Positions 11,536 to 22,572 are shown, counted from the first letter of the stretch. The stretch is 64,000 nt of DNA from Siphonodentalium dalli (GCA_032622095.1 CP136065.1:37424732-37488731); one strand, 5' to 3'. Numbers and translations: made by a program. Notes: generated by a model not told the origin, from the letters alone.

Positions 11536-12358
11536 CTCCGGCCCTGACGCCGACTCGGGGAAATTGTGTGTATACCGGTACCGATACTCGGAAGATATAT
11601 GGTATAATTGCATCACTATACGGTATATATACTTATACCATTGTTAACTTCATTAAAAGTTGAACAAAACAATCATTCTCCTATTATAATAAAGTGTACA
11701 TCGAAATAGCATTAAAAAGTGTAGGCCTACTGCCCTACTCCGGATCCGACTCATACATTTGGCCAATATCGGGGTTTTTTTTTTCATTCAGTGTCTATTT
11801 GTTCAGTTTAATTACGGTACCTACTCTCGTCCTGTATCTGGGATTGGGATAAGCAGACTTCATGGTAGCCGTTTTGTTATAGTTTTCTTTGTCCTGGTTT
11901 TCCCCCTGCACTAACAGCTACAAACTTGCACCATCATCTGGTCGTCCGTTGTTCGCACAGTAGTGAAACAAACGCTATTTATTTATACCATATCAGGAAT
12001 AGACTCACACGGAATGCTCTTTTCCAAAAGCAAATATTTTTAGGTGTAACATGTTTTCATATTAGCGAAACAAACGCTAATTATAATAACCTATTTAGTG
12101 ACACTTTAGTGATAATATATCGCCATTTTATTGTTCATAAATAGGCCTAACAAGTTTTGAGACTTTTTTTTACCATACAGTTTCAAGACTGGTTTATAGC
12201 ATTAGTCTGTTGCAGTAAATCGATTCTGATAACTAAAGCTTATTTTGAACAAATGTTGTTATTGTATATATATACGCAATAGGCACACGAAAGCAAACCT
12301 TATGGGTGTTAGAATACAAACACAGTTCGCGCAGCTATCAATGCGCGACGATGTGATT
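11536..12358. other. Spacer of the large inverted repeat
   Basis: About 823 bp. At 11536-11605 it holds a diverged version of an arm segment (TACTCCGGCCCTGACGCCGA and ACTCGGAAGATATATGG against TACTCCACCCCGAAGACGAC and ACTTGGAAGATATTATGG). At 11968-12020 it carries the dispersed phrase ACCATATCAGGAATAGACTC. At 12220-12255 GATTCTGATAACTAAAGC resembles 26205-26250. No gene seen. Confidence 0.6.
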
Positions 12359-13020
12359 ATGTCATTTTTTTGACACCATGCATGACAAATGTGAGAAGTG
12401 ATTATGTTTCACTGAATAAAATAATTACTTCATATCACCAATATATTTCTACAACTTGTTGAAAGTATAATACAACATTTTGTAGAAGTGGGTAATAAAG
12501 CATGATCTAACTCGGCTACACTTTTTCTCATTCTGGCTTGGAGTACACGTTTTAAATAGTATATTTTCGAAGCAACAATTCTATTAAAAAGTATATGTTG
12601 ATAATTTTTCGGTAATATTTTTATTACATATGTAATAAATTGGCATAGTAGCATAACATTTAGCAAAAGAATTTAGTTTTTCCATAATATCTTCCAAGTA
12701 CACATTTCCAACAGTCGTCTTCGGGGTGGAGTACACGTTTTATTGACCATCATGAAACATTGAACTGCGCATGACAAACAGCATTAACATGTGGTGAAAT
12801 ATCGCTTCCGTAAACAGACAGACAACAATTTCTTTTGCACAAATGACAAAAGTCTTTATTTTAGCTCATGAAGGCGCGGATTTCGGAACTTTTGGTGGAA
12901 TCTTGTCTTTATTGTCACCATAATAAGAGAACCAAGCAGAATCTGCGACCAGGAGTCCTTTGTCGCCTGTAATTAGAAAAGGTATGAGCATCAGATTTGG
13001 CCACTACTGACCCAATCTGA
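12359..13020 (-). repeat. Right arm of large inverted repeat
   Basis: Mirror of 10878-11535, ending at CACTACTGACCCAATCTGA. The equal distance sum (11232+12666 = 10878+13020) shows the arms are collinear. No target duplication flanks the structure. The short palindrome AGCTCTAAAG...CTTTAGAGCT at 13021-13049 abuts the right end. Confidence 0.95.
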
Positions 13021-13049
13021 AGCTCTAAAGAGTGTAAATCTTTAGAGCT

Positions 13050-14096
13050 TCCCTGGAGCTAAGTGATCACTGTATCACTATCAGGAAGACCAATCAATCT
13101 ATTTTAGCATGATCAGGCTATTATATATCGATCTGTTATATATAGGTACTTTTAGTGTTATGACAAATTTTGTGTCAGTGACCTCACTGACCTGTGGTTG
13201 TGACCGACTTCTCTGGCACAGTCTGGGGAAGGAACTTAGGAAGTGTTGAACATTGCAACGAATATATGCAAGATGTCTCATTATTTTGACAATTATCGTA
13301 CCATATCGCAGGAATCAATAATCCGATACAGTTTAAACAATTTTGAGATTATGATAAAAGATCTGAATATATTTTTATGTATAACACTCACGTCTTTGCG
13401 AAGAAATTTGGCCGCAAAAAAGTTGACATTTTTCGCACTTCGTTTGAAAACGTCAAACCAACGTACTCAAGTAATTTCGTACCAACAATTGAAAAGAGAA
13501 ATCTCAGAACATCATGATTCACGATACAATAAAGTATAATTTAATTATCAGATTTTTTTAATATATCTATGGGTAGACCATTTACAATTCAATTTTAAAT
13601 GGCCTACTCTGCCGGCTAACCGAAATGTCGAACAAATCGAACAATCCATTGCAATGTTAGATAACTCTAAAATTGTTATCAGAACTTATTTACATAATTT
13701 CGTGGCATGAGAATTGTAAAAAGTAAAATATGAAGTATTTGAACGCGATTGTTGCCAAAGTGTATTGCTGATTCAATACCACGAAAGACTTAAACTACTA
13801 AAAACGGTCAAGTGTGTAGATTGTGTTCATGGTGTTGATTATATTGTTCAGGGATGACGAAAGAACAGAGGGATTGAAGACTGAATTTCAAGGGGGTGTG
13901 GCACATGCTGCACAACATAATGTAATAATATTTGGTGGTGGGCACTTTCTTGCATTTTAGTGTGATAATAGAGTCTATACTTTATGAATATTAATTATTA
14001 TGTCACCATTTGATAGTGTTAATTGTGACTCAGGCTGCGACCCTGCTAATGTTTTCAGTGGCCATTCGCTCCAAATCATGCCATGGCCAATCAGGT
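13050..14096. other. No supported gene
   Basis: A 98-codon frame at 13243-13539 (+) is lysine/asparagine-rich and lacks any motif I recognise; an AT-rich chance ORF is the simplest reading. No repeats with matched ends were found. Confidence 0.4.
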
Positions 14097-14390
14097 CAGG
14101 GAGAACCAAAATCGATGAACTAAACATCGAATTGTGCAAAAAACCTCGATCGAGGTTCTTCGAGATCATGTGATCAGTTACATGGACTCACTACCATAGT
14201 GTAAGATGAAATACTCCACACTACATGTATATTACTCCCATTACTGGCATTAGCATCATATTTGGTTTAGAGTGTTTCCCCTTATATCATGGGTGAGTAT
14301 TTTGACCAGTGGCCACATTATCTCGAAGAACCTCGATCGAGGTTTTTTACACAAATCGAGGTTTAGTACATCGATTTTGGGTTCTCCCTG
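14097..14390. mobile_element. 294-bp MITE with 70-bp inverted ends
   Basis: CAGGGAGAACCAAAATCGAT ... CCTCGATCGAGGTTCTTCGA at 14097-14166 is repeated in reverse at 14320-14390, ending GGTTCTCCCTG, with a few mismatches. Within each arm CCTCGATCGAGG is itself a perfect palindrome. The CAGGG...CCCTG termini recall hAT-type elements, but I see no clean target duplication. Confidence 0.85.
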
Positions 14391-14442
14391 AACTGTTAAT
14401 ATTAATAATAATTCAAATCATGATTAAGAATAAGATTGCATG

Positions 14443-14667
14443 TACAGTAATGCCTTATGTGTGTAATCGACCCCTTAACCACAGAAGAATTATGGGTAAC
14501 TTTTCAGGATTTAGTCGGAAATATGGCTTGTTAATTGCCATTCATCGGAAAGCTCTCACTGAGAGATTTCCGATGAATGGCAACAAGCCATATTTCCGAC
14601 TAAATCCTGAAAAGTTACCCATAATTCTGCTATGGTTAAGGGGTCGATTACTTAGGGCATTACTGTA
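14443..14667. mobile_element. Foldback MITE (family F), full hairpin copy
   Basis: TACAGTAATGCC ... GGGCATTACTGTA with arms of about 100 bp and a small loop around CACTGAGAGA. Of the four copies this one has the longest interior and keeps AATTATGGGTAACTTTTCAG in both arms. Confidence 0.93.
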
Positions 14668-15329
14668 CGTGCACTTTTCACATCAATATCAATCTTCACA
14701 CACATTATTGGTTTGCACGTTATACTTTGTCACATGTATTCTGATATCTGTCATTTCATGTAATTTGTAAATCATTCAATGAAGACGGACATTTAAATTT
14801 GTTCATGTATGTACATAGTATATTACATGGAGTCAATACTATTAGTGTCCATGTTTCAAAGCATATCTCTAGGTTTATAAATTATATGGTATAAATATGT
14901 CAGATACCAAACAGCATAGGCCTAACATAAACATATTAAACAGTGCATATGGTGACTTGAGACAGCCTGTGTTTTAATGGTGGGTGTAAACAATTTGCAG
15001 GAATGTTTTTCGCATCTGGCATTATCAGGGACCCACTACCACCAAACCTTACAAACAATAATTGTTCTAATTTGTTGGGGTCGTCCCACTTTGCAGACAC
15101 CTATTGTTTTCGGTAGGTTAGGGTAGAGGTGTGAATAATCCTCTTAATGACTACTTAGGCCCTTCCTAGTTGGTTTGATTGGATTCGGTTTTTTCTGCCC
15201 TTTTGATTATGGGAAATAACGGAGGTTTGGGTTGCATTTATGACTGTTTATTAGTTATGGATAATATAAAATAACACAAAAACATGAGGTACAAACATTA
15301 ACGAATTAGAAACAATGACAACAACATGC
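14668..15329. other. No gene seen; probable 3' part of the MULE remnant
   Basis: No ORF or repeat pair is convincing. The side nearest 15329 should include the untranslated end of the decayed transposon that follows, but its terminal inverted repeat was not recognised. Confidence 0.35.
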
Positions 15330-16294
15330 TCAGTGACCGCATAACTTGGCCATTTCGTCCAGGAACTCTACTTCGTCTATTTCGCCTGCCAGGTACACTC
15401 TCTTGAAATGCCGTCTTGAATTTTCCAAGGCACGATACTTTTCTGTGGGTTCATTTGCCGACCGCAATTATCTGTAATATTTGACACTCATTGAATGCTT
15501 GTTCCTTCTTTATGAAGTCTATCAGCCGGAATATGTTTGGATGGGTGCCCGCTATCCTCAGTTGTAATTTTCTGTGCCACCCTTCTACGTGGTTCGTGGT
15601 CCTTGGCCCAAGTCAAAGTGGTTCCACATTATTCTTCCGTGGTCGCCCTCCACCCAGAATGTTGTCATGAATTTGCATGTTTACGGAGACATGGTTGAAA
15701 CCCTCGGACCAGACTAGCGATTATCTTATGCAAGGTTATAGTCAGCCAATTCGTCGCGACAGAATAGGGAGAACCGGTGGTGTAATCTATTCCTGTCTGA
15801 GGAGATGGCTCTATATAAGCATCTGATGCTTGTTGTCAAATCCTCTTCCTTCCCTTCTAGTCTTCTATTCATGCGTCATGTTTTATAATTATATAATTTT
15901 GGGAAGAAATAAAATATTGTTTAAACCAGAATGTTGTCATGTAATCTGTGAACGATTGGGTCGTTGTTGTCGTATTCTTTCTTCATCCTGCATGGTCTTC
16001 TTGGTAGATTGATGAAACTGTTTTACAATCATTCCGCACTGTCGATTTCAGGTTTGATACAAACATGTCCACAGAAACTTGGTCAAAATCCGTTATATGG
16101 TTATGAGGAGTTCCCGCTGACGAAACAATGTCATTCTTTGTATTAATAGTAGCACCACAAGTCTTTACGCAACAAACCCAATGAATATTTTTCACACGCC
16201 GAGATCTGACTCTGTATTTGTTGCCGTTGTAGATGAGATGCCTGCCGCCCCTGCTCTTTGGAATAAACGATGCATTAACTAGAGAATTTGCCAT
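15330..16294 (-). pseudogene. Decayed FLYWCH/MULE transposase gene
   Basis: The 5' part (16294-15983) encodes 103 residues with a FLYWCH zinc finger: F-x-S-x-GG-x-L, a tyrosine (NKYRV), tryptophan-cysteine (HWVCC), a second cysteine (TCGA) and HNH. FLYWCH fingers often sit at the start of animal Mutator-like transposases. Past a stop codon the frame continues to WNHFDLGQGPRTT; after a frameshift come NHVEGWHRKL and NIFRLIDFIKKEQAFNECQI, and after a further shift EFLDEMAKLCGH and a stop. RTxNxxEGWH is characteristic of the C-terminal part of MULE transposases. The catalytic DDE core between finger and tail is missing, so this is an internally deleted, inactive copy. A TATATAAG box lies about 40 bp upstream of the ATG. 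Confidence 0.85.
15654..15941 (-). mobile_element. Retroposon insertion with 16-bp target duplication
   Basis: CCAGAATGTTGTCATG occurs at 15654-15669 and 15926-15941. The 256 bp between split the transposase remnant; removing one copy and the insert restores collinearity. The insert contains ATATAAGCATCTGATGCTTG then TTGTC and ATCCTC, resembling the ATATAAGCCCTCGGGCTTG segment downstream of the LINE ORF at 38.8 kb in the same strand sense, which suggests a 5'-truncated LINE tail on the minus strand. A SINE on the plus strand is an alternative: GGTTGAAACCC vaguely resembles a box B and AATAAA lies near 15912. Confidence 0.75.
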
Positions 16295-16339
16295 TTTGAT
16301 TTATGAAACATTGGCCATAGTCCAGTCCTTATATACAAA

Positions 16340-16491
16340 AAATATTCACGGTGAACATTAGTTAGTGTTATTTACATATGCGCGAAAAACAAGTGACAAC
16401 AGTATAAACACGTTTAAGGTGGCCTGGACACAACATTAAATATTCACTGTGAACATTAGTTACATATGCGCGAAAAACAAGTGACAACGGT
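16340..16491. repeat. Short direct duplication upstream of the MULE gene
   Basis: AATATTCACNGTGAACATTA and CATATGCGCGAAAAACAAGT occur at 16343-16400 and again at 16438-16487. The copies are about 90 bp apart and lie 5' of the transposase ATG, so they may be subterminal repeats of that element. Confidence 0.75.
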
Positions 16492-17391
16492 TACCGTGGC
16501 CTAGAGCCCGAAGCCGCCATCGCACGCCGCCGCCGCCAGCCATATTGGCCACAAGCTGCCGCCAGCCATATTATCTCTAACGCCAGCCACATTTAAAAAT
16601 CTCCGCCGCCGGAATTGTAAAATGGCTGAGCCGTGTGGTCTGCATGCATGGGCTTATATGACAAGCACAAGTGTACTGTGAATCGCAAAGAACTAAACCG
16701 CATTGCCTAATATTGGCATAATCGCATGGACACGGCATGGTTGTTAATTATGTTATCAGAACACCGGGCCCCTTAATGTGGAATAGACTATCACAATGCA
16801 TGCTTTCATATAACTGAATGGGCGCATCCATTCGGTATTGAAAGGGTTAAAATATAAATTGTTTATATCAACACGACCCAGTCTCAGACATCGCTGGCAT
16901 TTGTCAATATATACACATAAGAATAGACAATAGTTTGAAATATTATATATCATTACTATCGGGTTCATCATTCAATGATGCATGCATATATCGCAAGATG
17001 CCAGTGATGATATCAGTCTGAAGTCGACAAAAGTCTCAATGTAACTTATACCGATTAGATGGGAAACTACATAGTATATCCATGCCAGTCCTTCCGACTC
17101 CTTCGTGTATTTTCGCCATAATGGAAAAGCCCAACATCAAAAGATTACGTGTGATATTGAATTATACGGGTTCACCACAAACGCTAAAACAAACGGGGTC
17201 TATAACCGGGGATTAGGAACATTTCGGAAACGAAAATACGCTGACTGATAACATCTCAGCCGGCTGAGCCGCCATATTTCGTCAGCTACGAACGTAGCGA
17301 CTGAGTCGGCTCAGCTAGCTAACCAGCCACGAAATCCGGTTGAGCCAGCCGCGAAAACTATTTGTCGTGGCTTCGGGGTCTACCGTGGCCT
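16492..17391. mobile_element. Mutator-like MITE with 10-11-bp target duplication
   Basis: TACCGTGGCC(T) at 16492-16502 is repeated at 17381-17391. Between them lies an 878-bp element starting GAGCCCGAAGCCGCC and ending GGCTTCGGGGTC, an inverted terminal repeat. A target duplication of 9-11 bp is typical of Mutator-like elements. Both ends are GC-rich with CCGCCGCCAGCCATATT-like and GGCTGAGCCGCCATATTTCG phrases; the middle is AT-rich and non-coding. At 16805-16850 it holds a reversed end of MITE family T (GGTATTGAAAGGGTTAA). Confidence 0.82.
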
Positions 17392-18400
17392 TAGTATAAA
17401 CAAGTTGGCCTGAACACAACGCATAACTTGGATCGGCCTAATTGCCAGCGTTGTAACAACACAACCTGTCGCACCTTGAGTTAATCCCCTGCAGCATGTC
17501 TGCAAAGTGAGACTAACCCATTTGTTCACTCCCAATTTGTTGATGCCCACCCCCCAAATTTCACTAATTTTGGTCTTAAACTGCATGATACCCTACTGAT
17601 ATCACCAATATGACTGGGAAATTATTTTGTTAAGTTCAAATCTGTTTCAGAAGCTGTTTTATTTGAAAAAATGGTTAATACAGGCAAATATGAAGATTTT
17701 TTTTCAAATAATAGTACTGGCTGATAGGCATCTGTCTACCACATACTAGTACAATGTACATGCATTGGAGTTTCCAGGTCAGTGTGTAATGAGAGTATGC
17801 TAGGTCTACCTGGGTTATCACATTCCATACTGCTAAATGGAAATTCTAATGCATTGATGTAGTGGACAAATACAGTAACCCATTAGAAGGTGATAGGCGC
17901 ACATAAAACACGGTATAAGGTTTAGTACATCCAATTTTACAAAAATAAATTACATGTATATGTATCACCTGCATATCCAGTAAGATATCATTTTTCCCTG
18001 CAAGCTATTTTGCATTTTGGCTATTTGTCTGTAATACATTTTAAGCTGACAACATCTCAGGGCAATGAACTTAAGCTTCACTTTCCACTCACTGAACATT
18101 TAGATTTTGTAGACATACATGTACATGTATCAGTTGCATGTAAAGCTCCAATTCAACTGGAGTTGACTTATTTTAAAAATAAACACATTGAGAGGATATT
18201 TACCAGGCTGCCATTGGAAATAATATTTTATAAATTGCTGATATCTGCAAACCTCTATGTAGGTCATTGTGTAGGATACACACAACTCCATAATTTTTCA
18301 CTACAGGTATTTCCTGATTAGTCTGTCAACCAGCCCATTATCTAGTATTATTCATTGCCACTTTTGTTAGTCTACTGGACTAACTGGAGCAACCTCTATG
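17392..18400. other. No supported gene
   Basis: The first 50 bp continue the sequence interrupted by the preceding insertion. A 103-codon frame at 18010-18321 has no recognisable motif and sits in AT-rich sequence; not called. Confidence 0.4.
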
Positions 18401-18599
18401 ATACAAAACTAGCTGAATAGGCTCCTTTGAGCGTGCTTTGTGCACATTTTGATCTTAGACAGAGCCTTTATTCAGCGGCGGCCCATTTCTGCGCTTCAAG
18501 CACATTTTTATCTTTTAAACATTTTGATTTTAAAATAAAATTCTTCTTCTTTTTTTTAGATTGAACTCCTTGCTCAATTTAACAAAATATTTGTTTTTT

Positions 18600-18710
18600 A
18601 ATTTAACGCTGTTATAACAATCTCCAGCGAGTCACCAAATTTGGTTGAAATCGGTCCATGGGTCTGGGAGAAAATTCCGGACAAACAGACAGATCCTACT
18701 ATTATATATA
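18600..18710 (+). repeat. Probable retroposon tail fragment
   Basis: CACCAAATTTGGTTGAAATC, GGTCCATGGGTCTGGGAG and CCGGACAAACAGACAGA is a type of phrase that recurs in many invertebrate genomes in dispersed repeats, followed here by a TA-rich run. Assignment rests on general familiarity only. Confidence 0.35.
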
Positions 18711-18936
18711 TATACATACATGTATATGACAAGCAGTCACTATGCCAGACTTAAACAACCCCCTTTCTTCAATGTTGATATTAGTTGTTGAGATATGAAG
18801 GTAACAGTGGGTTACATTTACCAGAATGATAAACAATGGGGTTAATTCCAAACTTGAAATCTGTTTGCACATCTATCCCTTTCCAAACTTTCTCACTTCC
18901 ACCTCTCTATCCAAATCCTCAGTCCCTCATACTGTC

Positions 18937-19237
18937 GCTGAAGGACTCACTCTCGCCAAAAAATGTGCTGAAGGGTACACAAGTTCTGAAATCTTGTTCT
19001 AAATGATGTTTAGTTTTCAAGTCTGCCATGATTTATGTTACAAAATTATTATCTACATGTACGTTCCAATGAAAAATTATATGAACTGAAAACAAACAAC
19101 TGATAGGCGATGCCGCACCAGACTTTCAGGAACACAGTTAGTGTGTTAGCGCCAATAACAAATCCTGTGTACCCTCCATCACATTTTCAAAACCTGTGTA
19201 CCTTTCAGCACTTTTTAGGTGAAAGTGACCCTCCAGC
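18937..19237. mobile_element. MITE family G, copy 1
   Basis: GCTGAAGGACTCACTCTCGC at the left and GTGAAAGTGACCCTCCAGC at the right are inverted. Internally, GTGCTGAAGGGTACAC (left) and GTGTACC-TTTCAGCAC (right) are subterminal repeats of the same core. It shares its order and interior (AAATGATGTTTAGTTTTCA, CTGCCATGATTTATGTTACA) with copy 2. Non-coding. Confidence 0.85.
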
Positions 19238-19263
19238 AACTGGTATACTGTCTCTCACTACCG

Positions 19264-19342
19264 GTACCTTAAGCGCAATCAATTGTTCTTAAGCGCAATC
19301 AATTGCGCTATTCGCAATTAATTGTGCTTAAGCGCAATTCAT
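19264..19342. repeat. Palindrome cluster A (GCGCTTAAGCGC type)
   Basis: About four overlapping half- or full sites of ATTGCGCTTAAGCGCAAT, spaced 15-25 bp apart and separated by CAATCAATT or AATTAATT. Clusters B (20326-20432) and C (35727-36155) use the same word. Confidence 0.85.
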
Positions 19343-19846
19343 GGTTATATGTAACTAAACACCCCTGGTGAATAAATAGGTTTATCCATAACTTAACCTT
19401 AACTCCTATTGACTTATCACCTCTTGTTTTCATTGGTTTGGATGGGTAGGGAGCTAGCCTGACTTCTTTATCAAAATGGCTGACTCGCAATAGTATTACC
19501 TTCTGTTTTGGTTGGAGCGACTCGTGATAGCATTATATTTTCTGTATATATTAGTTGGGACTACTCGTGATAGCATTTTTTGGGACAGGGATGCTGATAA
19601 TATGAAAATAGGGTTTTCTCCCTGATTTAACACAATAAGTAAACCATATGAGGTAAGCAAGCCCTCATGCAGTGACACCACATGCATGCTATAGTATATG
19701 ACCTTAGTAATGGCCCAAATCTGTGCAAAAATACATTAAAAAACATCATATAAAAAATTACTAGAGTTCCGGGAAGGATCGAGACATCAATTCTTTGGAT
19801 ATAGGGATGCTGATAATATGTAATTAGGGATTATCATTGTTGAACA
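19343..19846. other. Degenerate repeats, no gene
   Basis: GACTCGTGATAGCATTAT and ACTACTCGTGATAGCATTTT recur at 19519 and 19560, and AGGGATGCTGATAATATG at 19587 and 19803. The pattern suggests an old tandem duplication. Open frames here are short. Confidence 0.5.
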
Positions 19847-20187
19847 CATAGTCACAATGAAGGGGTCACTCTCACCTAAAAAAGTTCTGAAGGGTACACA
19901 GGATTTGAAAATGTGCTGAAGGGTACACAGGGTTTGAAATGTCGTTCTAAATGATGTTTTGGTTCCGTATCTGCCATGATTTCTGTTACAGAATAATTGT
20001 TTACGTTCCAATGAACATTAAAATGAACTGAAGCAAACTGCTAATGGGCACCAGACTTTCAGAAACACAGTTTAAGTAACGATGTTAGTGGTGATCACAA
20101 ACCCTGTGTACCCTTCAGCACATTTTCAAATCCTGTGTACCCTTCAGCACTTTTTTTGGTGAGAGTGACCCCTTCAGCCATAGTCAC
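19847..20187. mobile_element. MITE family G, copy 2, with 9-10-bp target duplication
   Basis: CATAGTCACA precedes the element (19847) and follows it (20179). The element runs from GAAGGGGTCACTCTCACC to GGTGAGAGTGACCCCTTCAGC. Next to each end lie two copies of the core CTGAAGGGTACACAGG(A/G)TTTG, about 27 bp apart, giving two inverted pairs. A 9-10-bp duplication again points to the Mutator superfamily, although the ends differ from the element at 16503. Confidence 0.85.
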
Positions 20188-20325
20188 AGTTGACTGTTGA
20201 GTACTCAGGCTAATTAAAACAGTTTAAAATTAGCCCAATGCTCCTCTTGTGTTGCTAGGTGATACACCAGGTCATGCCATTAATTCAGTTTTATGGGTAG
20301 GTTAGATAGTAGTTACAATTCATTA

Positions 20326-20432
20326 CGCTTAAGCGTAAATGCCCTATTTGTGATTAAGCACAATATGTGGTATTTGCGCTTAAGCGCAATTAATTGCGCT
20401 CAATCAATTGCGCTCAAGCGCAATTCATTATT
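20326..20432. repeat. Palindrome cluster B (GCGCTTAAGCGC type)
   Basis: ACGCTTAAGCGTAA, GATTAAGCACAAT, then TTGCGCTTAAGCGCAATTAA and two TTGCGCTCAA variants. This lies about 290 bp upstream of the ankyrin/SOCS exon, inside its intron or upstream region. Confidence 0.85.
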
Positions 20433-20720
20433 AAATGTGAATTTGACCTCCCATAGTCCCAAACAGACATTGCAAGGTCAAATAAGATGTGTTAATTCTT
20501 AGTTAATTGTTGCCAGCAGATGACCATCTTTTTAGATATCTAATAGGGCAGTTCTCACTTATTGTCTAAATTCTGCCAATAATAAGGATTATACTCTAAC
20601 TAAACAATTGTAACATTTGTAACACTTGTAACACTGTTACAAAATGCCTAGTGGAGGAAAAATGTACCTAATTCATGCAATATATGATTATCAGACCTAC
20701 ATATTCCTTTTTTATTTCAG

Positions 20721-22171
20721 ATCCAGTAATGCGCAGGAATATAATCAGCAATGGGTTAAATGTCAACAGTCAAGAAGGAAATGGTCCACAATTTAACAGT
20801 CAAGAAATTAGCAATGGCATAAAGGTCAATATTAGTCAAGAAAGCAATGGGTGCAAGAAATGTGTCACCATTGCAGAACTTTGTGAAATAGTTCGGAACC
20901 ACAACACAAAATTACTTGAAAATATAATTAAGAATAATGAGTTTGACTGTTCAATGTTACCACACCCACGATCAGATTATTTTGAATTAGTTGATAGGCC
21001 TGATGGAGCGAGGTTGCACCTCATTTCTCCACCTGTTGCACCATCACCTGATTACTGGTCACCAATGGACTTGGCTTGTAAAAATGGTTACGCCGATATG
21101 ATATTGCTTTTCCTTGAAAACGGTTGTAGTCCAAATCTACCAACAAGAAGAGGCAGAATAGTTCATTCAGTTATAGATGCAATAAAAAGTGGTCTCATTT
21201 CAATTGAAGACGGGCGAGAATTGGTGATCAAGTTAAAATCTATGGTCTGTGATTTTCGAATTCCTGATGATTCTAAAAAAACAACTGTATTTTGTGCCAC
21301 CGAGCTGGGTGACCCTGCTATTCTTAGTGTTATTTCAATGCATTCAGTGTCTTTATTTTCACACAGAGATGTTAACGGATTCACACCATTGCACATTGCT
21401 GCGATGAAAGCAGATCCAGCATGCTTGATAATCCTCCTCAAATATGCTGAGTACCAATGCGTGAACATTAGAGACAGAAAGAAAAACACTCCCTTGACAG
21501 TTTGCCTCAAAACATTAATGCAAAGTTCACACTATATTAAGGAAGGAACTAAACCAAATCATGTGGCTGATGTTCATAGGGCTTCTTGTTTCTCCTACTA
21601 TGACTACATCCACAATTGCATATCTGTGATTGAATTGCTGCTTTTATCTGGAGCTACCATTTCACTTGATGACAACAACGACTTACTACTTGCTCTTGAA
21701 ATTGCTCACCGAATTGATATAACAGTACCAAGCAGTGCATCACTTAATGGAGTTAGCTTTAATTTCTCGCCGTTAATGCAGACCCTTTCCAGAAACTTGA
21801 TGTCTGAATTTGGCAATGGTGTAGAAATGAATGAAGACGATATCAGACCATTCTTCGGTCTTGTGAGATTGCTCGTGCTGTCATGCCGCCTGGATGATAC
21901 CCGTAAGTTCCTGGATTCTCAGTCTGATGTGGTGCAGCAATATAGCTCTAAACATTCGTCAGAAAACGAGAGATGTTTTGATGAGTTCTTGGAAGATATC
22001 AAACACTATGTTGAGTCAACTGAAAACCCAGTCCGGCCCTTCAGTCTCACTCATATCTGTAAAATTAGCATCAAGAATCATTTGAAACAAATGAAAAAAC
22101 TAGTTTATTTAAATGATTTAGAACTGCCATCTAAACTCCTAGTATATTTACAGATGTATACACCATTATGA
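20721..22171 (+). CDS. Ankyrin-repeat and SOCS-box (ASB-like) protein, last coding exon
   Basis: ASB proteins use ankyrin repeats to bind a substrate and a SOCS box to recruit elongin B/C and cullin-5, forming a ubiquitin ligase in the cytoplasm or nucleus. A pyrimidine-rich acceptor (CCTTTTTTATTTCAG) ends at 20720, so the exon starts at 20721 in mid-codon and encodes about 482 residues. An ATG at 20729 could instead be the true start. Residues 12-45 hold three loose NSQE/SQE repeats. Ankyrin motifs are visible at about 110-140 (SPMDLACKNGYADMILLFLE) and 216-245 (GFTPLHIAAMKA...LIILLKYA), with weaker ones between and at about 290-310. The C-terminus is a SOCS box: PFSLTHICKISIKNHL (BC box) and LPSKLLVYL (cullin box), then a stop. 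A TTAA MITE begins only 53 bp after the stop; the first AATAAA noted downstream is near 23025. Confidence 0.88.
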
Positions 22172-22223
22172 GATGTAAGCTTTCATGTTCTTCTGCAAAC
22201 CGGATCTTGATAAATTTGACACA

Positions 22224-22572
22224 TTAATCCTTTCTATACTAAATTGATTCTCCCATCAGTTATAAAAGTATGGTCTATTATTCACTTCTAGCAGGGCTTA
22301 TATTCCGGCGAGAATCCAAATCTAGATTCTCGTAAATATTCTTGCAAATTACCCTAGATTCTCGTGAAAAAGTATGTATGGATTCTCGCAAAATCAGATG
22401 AAATATAAGCCCTGTCTAGGGATGGTCAGATAAATACAAGCTGATGGCAGATAAAAAGATAATACAAGTGCAGAAGGATCTCTATTAATTGGTTGGAAAT
22501 GTTCAGATATTAAGTTCAACACAGGTCGTTTGTTGAACTTATTATCTGAATATTCAGTATAGAAGGGGTTAA
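22224..22572. mobile_element. TTAA-type MITE (family T) with nested element
   Basis: Left TTAATCCTTTCTATACT and right AGTATAGAAGGGGTTAA are inverted, with TTAA at both outer edges, as expected of piggyBac-like insertions. The right part contains a hairpin made by TTAAGTTCAACA and TGAACTTATTATCTGAA. Another MITE (22292-22414) sits inside. The element lies in the probable 3' UTR of the ASB-like gene. Confidence 0.85.
22292..22414. mobile_element. 123-bp MITE with CAGGGCTTATATT ends (family C)
   Basis: CAGGGCTTATATTCC and its inverse AATATAAGCCCTG bound an almost fully palindromic interior built of GATTCTCG words. TCTAG stands on both sides (22287-22291 and 22415-22419) as a likely 5-bp target duplication. 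A second copy, in the opposite orientation, is at 27568-27690. Confidence 0.88.

Noticed and set aside
18928-19255. Target duplication CATACTGTC/TATACTGTC around MITE family G copy 1
   Set aside because: The right copy is six bases from the element end and imperfect, so the match may be chance.
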